26,625 nt of DNA from Gnetum montanum (Eukaryota; Streptophyta; Gnetopsida; Gnetales; Gnetaceae): assembly GCA_015680685.1 (NCBI GenBank), contig MNCI01008966.1:225944-252568 (forward strand), in the 5' to 3' direction. Made by a program: the position numbers and the translations under genes. This document shows positions 20,070 to 26,625 of this stretch, piece after piece (the first letter of the stretch is position 1; every line of letters starts with the position of its first letter). Below the pieces are notes generated by a model. It was not told the origin of the DNA, made no database searches, and saw nothing but the letters and a program-made list of their open reading frames with translations.

Positions 20070-23000
20070 TCACTTGGAACTAGAGGTACCTTTTTGCAAG
20101 GCAGTATTATTAAAAAATTCCAACGGTGAAACGTCATAGCCCTGAGAAAAATCATTTCTAGGATCAAGAAGCAGAGATGACTTCATCGATTCTGGGTTTT
20201 TTGTAGCTCTAGCCTCAGTATCAACATCAGTATTTTTCAGATCGATTGATGAAGGGATGCTTGATGAAGTAGCAACCACTTCTGTATTCGCTCCAGTCTG
20301 TTTACTCTTCTGAAGAGCATCCATTTCAAGGCCGGCTGGAACAAAGGTCCTTGCTCGATACCTTCTTGTTCCTTCCTCACCACCATTGCTATAGAGCACA
20401 TAATCATGATACGTAGGAGCAAACTGAAATTAAATGATTCAAGCATAGATGCAAGATTGCAAGGCAATATTGCATGGACATGCTATCAGTAATGCAACCA
20501 AGATTTCCTTATAATATGATTTAAAAAAATATTTCCAAGCATAGGCTAATAGTCTACAAAGTCCATACTGTATCCTAAAATATAGCAAATAGCATTAGGT
20601 TAGGTACACTTTCCCTCTGTTATGCCATCAATATTTGTTGACAACTATATTGGCTAGCAATACCAGATTTCAGCGAATAAACATGTGCAGCAACAACAAT
20701 AAAAGTTTTACCTGGTGTAGTGTGTCATGGTAAAAATCATTGACTTTGATAACATGGGAAAGGCTCCCAGACAAATCATTGAACATGCCTATATTTGATT
20801 CAGCATACTCGTTATATGGAAATGCGTAAAGATGGCCTACGGCAGCAATAGCCATCTCCAAACATATAATAAAGTTCTGAATATCTGCGGCCTTGTCTGC
20901 ACTCTTAATCATGCCAGACTTCGCTGCAAGGAAAACCAGAACTCCCTGCAGATGAAAAATTGGAGGAACAGTTTTGATCAGAAGCAACTTAAACAACAAA
21001 TATTTTAACTCAGTGAGATGTGAAAATTTCAATGGTCAGGACAAGAATGGAACAAATCAGAACCTGCCTGAGAAAAATCTACAGTATTTTGCACTTCAAC
21101 AATGCAAAAACACAGCTGACATTAAATAATTAAAAACGTAAATTACTAGAATCTACATTTATTAATGCATTCCTACTTATCATAAATCCTAGTAGCCCAA
21201 CAAAAAAGTATTCATTAGTTATGGAAGCAACTTAATCAATTAGGCATTCCTACAGAGTTAATAGCAGAAACTAAAAAGCTGTACAAGGTACTTATAATTG
21301 AGTTTGCAGACATTATCTTAGATGATAAATTTCAGTTTTAGAAAAAAAAAAATTGAAGTGAAGCAAGCAGAAACTCAAAAGCTGTATAAGGACCTTATAA
21401 TTGAGTTTATGGACAATATCAAATTTTCAGTTTCAGAGAAAAAATGGAGTGAAGCAAGGCTGTCCTTTATCACCAACTCTTTCATCTGGTTTGAAAGTCA
21501 ATACCGTAAAAAACTTTCTAAGCCAAAAATTTATACGATTTATTTTTGTTATATCCAATGGTAGTTAGCAACTTTGTTAAGTCAGCTTTTGTCTTTCATA
21601 ACATTAATGTATTGGCTATCTAATGTATCCTTTGGGTCTGTGGATCTAATAAAATCTCTGGTTCCAGTTTCAGTAACTTCTGTTAATATGAACAAACTGG
21701 AGCATAACCAAATACACAAAATCAAATAATTACAAGGAGAAAAACTGCTAGGCTTGATAGTATTAAATGCCAGAACTGTAATAAAGGAAACAGAATACAG
21801 TAGCTCAATAGACAAATTTGAGATTGATCAAGCATGTATAAATTTCTTTTACCTGCCAATATGTGAGAAATACAACTGATTTAATGATGATAAATTTGGG
21901 AACAGGACGAAATGGACGAAGCAGATCTTTGCAGGCCACATAAAATAAAAGCAAAGCATACAATGCCAAAGAGTACGACACCGTGTAAATAATAGTGATA
22001 TATAGATATGCTTGCTTGACACTGAAGTTTCCATCTGCATACTTCCCTCTTGAATGAAGAAGAAATGTAATTGCAACAAGTACAGGTTTCAAAATGACGA
22101 ACTGTAAACACCCCTGCTTGCACCGTCTTATGAAGCGCCTGCAGGTAAACTTATTTCTATTCAGTTTCAGTATCAATACAGTAAAACTGAACAAAATACA
22201 AGCATGTGTAGGCTAATCATGTAATGGTACCAACCCATCAAGAGGTATTGGAGGAAAACAACATGTCATGAGATGCCATGATGGTTTCAACACTCTGCCA
22301 TTTAACGCAGTCACTACGACACCTGGCCCACCAACCCATGCCAAGCACAATGAAAGGAAATTGTATATAACCCATGCCTCATATCTGTAAAATAAAAATG
22401 CTTCGTAAAAGATTAAAGAAATACCAGGAAAAAATATATCTAATTAGATTTGCACTTAAGGGCAAAAAAAATTTAGCAAATTACAAGCAAGACAAAGCAT
22501 CAACAAAATCTTCTTCGCTTACATCTCACGGATAGAGTCAAAATAAATTGATTTATCGCTCATCAGAAGAGACAAGAATGACATAGTAGCATAAACCTGC
22601 ACAGGAATTATTACAACGGAAGTCATCTGACAGTACCCACAACAGGACATTTCCTAGAAATATTGTTGAAGCCAAACATTACTGATAGTCAAAAAAAATA
22701 GTTCATTCCACTGAAACCAGATACAGGGAAAAAATTTTCAATAAGATAAAAATCTTAAACAGAGATATTTTTCACTATTATTCTAGAACAAAAATGTCAG
22801 TTTTTTCAGCCCAAAAAAATTGCCAGCGGATTCATGACTCGTTTTTCCTAAATCAGCAAGTCAGTTTCCATCATTTTATGCAAAAAGACATTAAAGTATG
22901 TTTACAACCTAGTATAAACAATGGCCAAATTTCAGACTAAAACAAACGCAAGGGAGAAAAAAACAAATCACATTCTTCCCTAGGGCAGAATGTGTATGAC

Positions 23001-23876
23001 ATGGTTTACAATGTTAATATTAGACAACCCTATATTATAACAAATGTTAATTTACTTAACATATTCCCAGATGTCATCTTTAACATCCTGACAAGCAGCT
23101 TCAGTTCCTACAAAGAAGAATGTCATATCAAGAAATCACGGTAACACATGGGTTATTTAAAATTTTATTTTATTTATGAAACACAATATTCAAGCAAAAT
23201 TTAGAATTAAGATTTTTTCTTTCATGTCGCTTTAAGTGTAACATAGCAATGGATACTGGCATACTGCCCAATTTTGTTCAATTTGAAACCCATTAATAGA
23301 CGATCAGTGTTTGAACTATTTAAAGAAAAAACACAACGAAGATGAGAAATCATTATAGCAATTTATATTTTTACTTGTCCCAAGCCTGGATGTGAAAGGA
23401 GAAGAGGGTTAGCATCAGATTGGCATCCAGCTGTAAAACCATGTCAAATCCCATAAATGAGTTCTCTTTCAAATTTTGTTGAAACAAAGCTACAATGAAG
23501 CTGATCTATATTTTGCTGGTTAAGCACCTGATCTTTGTAAAACCCAAATTTTACAAAGCATCTACAATAGCCAAGCCATAAAGTATCTAATTATGTCATT
23601 GCAAATTACAAAACATGGCAGGAAATCGATGCAGGCCCTTGACGGGAGCCAACTCATTGTCGATAACAGGCTTATGTCAAGTTAAACTGTTATAAAAATT
23701 GAAAAGTGATGAGAAACCATAACACTTACTGGCACCATGAAGATAATTCGAACTATGTAACGTTGATATGTTGGCTCCGTGTAATTTAACAAATGATTAT
23801 AGATATGCCATATGGCTAGCACAATCGCTGCAATAGTACATGGAAATGCTACTATGACAAAATATATTAAAGCCAT
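20070..23876 (-). CDS. TMEM184/OST-alpha family (DUF300) membrane protein, six coding exons
   Basis: The coding exons are 23876-23730, 22596-22523, 22384-22235, 22138-21853, 20945-20712 and 20423-20070. All introns are GT-AG with matching phases, giving 414 residues. Sequence hallmarks are NYTEPTYQRYIVRIIFMVPVYA, YEAWVIYNFLSLCLAWVGGPG, RRCKQGCLQFVILKP, KYADGNFS, IIKSVVFLTYWQGVLVF and FAPTYHDYVLYS. These match the plant TMEM184-like branch of the Solute_trans_a family. Seven membrane helices are expected at about residues 5-25, 43-62, 77-95, 137-153, 167-190, 203-226 and 242-260, followed by a Ser/Thr-rich cytosolic-type tail from about 290. Animal relatives include organic solute transporter alpha. 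The plant relative LAZ1 is linked to cell death control and membrane traffic, but this protein belongs to a different branch and its substrate is unknown. The start was chosen because a CAG acceptor lies directly before ATG and homologs begin near this hydrophobic segment. The last exon is the least conserved part. Confidence 0.93.
21200..21560 (+). mobile_element. LINE reverse transcriptase fragment in TMEM184-like intron 4
   Basis: Plus-strand translation gives LWKQLNQLGIPTELIAETKKLY at about 21218-21284, split here only by my reading, and GVKQGCPLSPTL at 21446-21481. The second is the conserved palm motif of non-LTR reverse transcriptases, and both match the G-I-P...L...LY and GVRQGCPLSP blocks of plant LINEs. 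The fragment is antisense to the host gene, lies within intron 20946-21852, and is interrupted by stops and a tandem duplication. Confidence 0.75.
21264..21470. repeat. 103-bp tandem duplication inside the LINE fragment
   Basis: GCAGAAACT.AAAAGCTGTA starts at 21264 and again at 21367. Each copy runs through CTTATAATTGAGTTT and AAATTTCAGTTT-like text to GGAGTGAAGCAA or a close variant. The second copy continues into the GCPLSP motif, while the first runs back into the second copy. Confidence 0.85.
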
Positions 23877-24976
23877 CTGACCACCTGACAAAAAAACAAT
23901 CTGCTTATTAAACAAAACTCATAATGATGAATGTAAGCAAATAGAAATGGAAAACTAGCTAGCTCAAACAACATAAAATATTTTTCCTAATTCCAACAAG
24001 TAGATTTCAAAGCGTAACTCAGCATGCCTTTATGGCTTTTATTTCTTCTATCCGCTGACACTTTCTGATACAATGGTCCGCTGATTGGACCGCCCCTTAG
24101 CAATATAAACTTTCAATAATTTTATTTCACAAAAGAAAAAAAAAACAAAAAACAAAGAAACCTTCATTTGTAGCTGAAAATGTTGCTCAGGATGAACTCT
24201 AAATCGTAAAATGAAATCTACATACTTTCTGGCCATCATCCATAAGAGCAAATTAAAGGATTCGGCAACTGAGCCTGTTAGCGGATGTTAAAATACTTCT
24301 TCTCAAAGCAAGCCTCTCAGAGAAAACTGAACAACTTTTCAATCTTTAAACTCCGAGCCATACAAAGGATCGGGTAAAAAAAACTAACCGATTTAAGAAC
24401 AGTATCGTCGAACATTATAACATCATCTACTTGTGCTGAAAAAGAGGTAATGTTTAAAAAATATTTTAGCTGCATACCTCAAATGCTATCGCCAGAAGCT
24501 ACTATGCTTTTAGTTAAAAGCAAGCAATGTTAGGGTAAGAACCCCATGCCTGCCGTTGAATGCAAAATGAAATTCAGCTGCTATACGAAGGAAACTGCAA
24601 CTTGTCAAGATCACAGACATAACACCTGAATTAAGAAACATTTTCTCTCATTCGAAGCCATTAATAATCCACCGCCAGACACGTCCATCGTACAAAAGCT
24701 TTCCAGAACAAATAATAAGAAAATTGTGCAAGAAAAAGAATTTGCCCCCGCTTTGCACAGAAACCTAATAAACTGCTTCCCTCATCGAGAACGCGTTTGA
24801 ATGTACAACAAACCTCGCAGCAAGAATTCTTTCACTCAAACGATTTAGAACTTGAACAAGCAATTGTTGAATAACATTGACCTATCAATATGGCTGCTTA
24901 AAAGGTGTCAAAACAATACACGGCTTTTGCGTAGACCACTGAAATAATTGCAGATCACAAGCAAGGCTCTGAAAGA

Positions 24977-25228
24977 TCACAGCAGAAATTGCTGAAACAA
25001 TAATAGGAGCCAGGAACGCTGACTGAATAATATAAGCAGTTTAATAACCAAAAAAGGAAAAGAACCAGCTTTGTTTAATCGATAATAAGGAAAGCTGTCT
25101 CTGTATCGTAAACGACGACTTTCCAGCAGAAATAGCGATGCTGATCTGTGAAATTTTTCAGTAACAGCAGGAATTGCTGAGAAAGTGGGAACCATGGGAT
25201 AGGCTCTGTTTTCTCCTGTGCCAGACAT
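24977..25228 (-). other. Possible upstream ORF / leader exon of the TMEM184-like gene
   Basis: An 83-codon frame (MSGTGENRAYPMVPTF...) starts about 35 bases downstream of a TATAAAAT box and ends in TGA before any clear splice donor. I know no relative of this peptide, and TMEM184-like proteins I recall have no such amino-terminal extension. It is best read as an upstream ORF or leader sequence. An alternative is that an internal weak donor splices it in frame to the exon starting at 23884. Confidence 0.3.
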
Positions 25229-25262
25229 AAATAAGGTTTTTCAGCAAATTGCAGTCTTGGGG

Positions 25263-25270
25263 ATTTTATA
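25263..25270 (-). promoter_or_regulatory. Candidate TATA box of the TMEM184-like gene
   Basis: TATAAAAT on the minus strand would place transcription start near 25235. That lies 1.36 kb upstream of the chosen start codon, so a leader intron ending at the acceptor near 23885 or 23877 is implied. Confidence 0.45.
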
Positions 25271-25279
25271 ACTGTTCCC

Positions 25280-26141
25280 TGTTGAAACTGTGATTTTAAC
25301 GTTGTGATATGAAATTTGGAGATTTGCCGGGCTTTACTTGCTGGTTCAGCTACGTTGACAAGGAGAGGGGAGTTACCAAATTAAGAGTTTTATTGCTATG
25401 ATAAAATTTTATTTTCATAGATATATAGTTAAATTAACTTTATAACTCAGCATGAACTTATAATTTAGAGTTAACTTAAAGCTTTCAAATCAAAAATCTT
25501 ACTTTGAGGGTTAATGAATATTATTGAACTAATACAAGCCAATGTAAATTTTATTGCATTAGCATTTATGATTGGTAAGAAGATCAAATAACCTATAACA
25601 ATGTTCTTTTAAAAAATGAGGCAATGAATATTTTATAAAAGGTTGCCATATCACATTCCATAAACTCGCTGAAAAGTAAGGTGACAAAAAAACTTAACAA
25701 GCAACAATTAGAAAGTATATGCACAAATGTACATAAATTAAGTTTCACTTCTTAGCAGGGTAAATAATGATAGAGAATTCATATAGTTGTATAAGGTTGG
25801 AATAGAGCTTAAGACCATGATGATGAAAATGATATGATAAAGCTCAAACTCATTTAAAAAAAAAACATTTCCTTATCTTGGTTTTTCTCATTTTTCATTT
25901 CTTGTAAGCTTATCCATTGATGATAACTAAAAACCAATAATGTGTAGAATACATAATATTAAGGAAGGTCAAAGTCATAGAAATTTCCTACCACACCAAA
26001 AACTAAACATACATATCACTTATAAAAATGCATGTCTCTACATAAAGCAAACTATGCATTGCTCTACTAAATTATAAAAACACATAAACATCATCATTGT
26101 ATATATAAGAGTACAAAGAGTTTCATACAATGATATCTAGT
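25280..26141. other. Intergenic DNA upstream of the TMEM184-like gene
   Basis: This is AT-rich sequence with no gene or repeat family I recognise. It separates the TMEM184-like promoter from the LTR that begins at 26142. Confidence 0.4.
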
Positions 26142-26625
26142 TGATGAGAGTGGTTACTCTAATAATTAGAGTGGTAATTATTAGAGCGGTTACTCTAATT
26201 ATTAGAGTGGTTATTATTAGAGGGGCGATTTCTCTAAAATTAGAGTGGTAGTTTCTCTCTAAAATTAGAAGGGTAGTTTCTCTAAAATTAGAGTGGCAGT
26301 TTTTGTAATTATTAGAGTAGTTGCTCCCAAGCCTATAAATACAGTGCCTAAGCACACAATAGAAGTCTAGAAGAAGAAGAATTTAGAAGAATTCAAAAGA
26401 GGAAGTCTTTTAGGAGTCAAGTAGCACAACTCTAGCCAAGTGCCCGCAGCAGGAGGTCTAAGTGTGGACAAATCTTTATTTGAGCATTGTGTACCTGAGC
26501 ACACCTTGTGTATGGCAATAAAGACGAGCTCTTGGATTCATCCTTGAAGCACTTGAGATTTGTTTTTTTACTCATTTCCTTTATTTTGTTTTCTTCTGCA
26601 TTTATTTTATTTTATTATTTTATTT
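26142..26625 (+). repeat. LTR of the plus-strand gypsy family, cut by the window edge
   Basis: The segment begins TGATGAGAGTGG and is a close relative of 894-1340 in the same orientation. It shares the palindromic array, CTCCCAAG, TATAAATA (26334-26341), CACACCTTGTGTA, AATAAA (26517-26522) and the TTTATTTTATT-rich stretch. No polypurine tract precedes it, so it is either a 5' LTR with the element continuing beyond the window or a solo LTR. Its U3 array differs in detail from the first copy. Confidence 0.8.
26148..26320 (+). repeat. Array of palindromic units in LTR U3
   Basis: Units related to CTCTAATTATTAGAG alternate with a variant, TTTCTCTAAAATTAGAGTGG, repeated at about 22-26 bp. The array ends upstream of the TATA box, as in the LTR at 894. 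Confidence 0.8.

Noticed and set aside
21849-22123. Two further minus-strand frames overlapping 21805-22194
   Set aside because: They are out-of-frame shadows of exon 4 of the TMEM184-like gene.
1-26625. A previously undescribed multi-gene system
   Set aside because: The two intact genes belong to known families with no evident link, and the rest is retroelement remains or non-coding DNA.

Overview
This window looks like nuclear DNA from a seed plant. It carries two split nuclear genes with GT-AG introns, both on the minus strand, set in AT-rich DNA full of decayed retrotransposons. The intron and repeat load fits a large, repeat-rich genome, possibly a gymnosperm, but that placement is an inference. 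I see no bacterial, organellar, CRISPR or rRNA features, and no credible sign of a new defence or metabolic system.

Layout. Positions 1-893 may be the 3' internal end of a plus-strand LTR retrotransposon whose LTR lies at 894-1805. From about 1806 to 9520 lies a decayed Ty3/gypsy element on the minus strand. Reading leftwards it has a 5' LTR (9520-8760), a tRNA-Asp-type primer binding site, gag, protease, reverse transcriptase, RNase H and integrase, with pol ending near 2480. Its 3' LTR is not seen, probably because the plus-strand element cut into its 3' end. A further plus-strand LTR copy begins at 26142 and runs off the window.

Gene 1 (10482-15778, minus) is a complete five-exon gene for a gamma-type carbonic anhydrase-like subunit of mitochondrial complex I. 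It is 268 residues long and all three zinc-binding histidines are intact. Its introns hold an RTE-type LINE tail, a probable tRNA-derived SINE dimer and a second LINE-like tail.

Gene 2 (20070-23876 coding, minus, with a probable leader to about 25240) is a complete six-coding-exon gene for a seven-helix membrane protein of the TMEM184/organic solute transporter alpha (DUF300) family, 414 residues long. Its fourth coding intron holds a LINE reverse transcriptase fragment with an internal 103-bp tandem duplication. The 5' leader appears to have its own intron and an 83-codon upstream reading frame close to a TATA box.

The two genes lie head to tail about 4.3 kb apart. Nothing suggests a shared function. 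The spacer holds a zinc-knuckle retroelement relic (about 16700-17650) and otherwise unremarkable AT-rich sequence. All exon joins were worked out by eye from splice signals, reading phase and recall of the families, with no database search.
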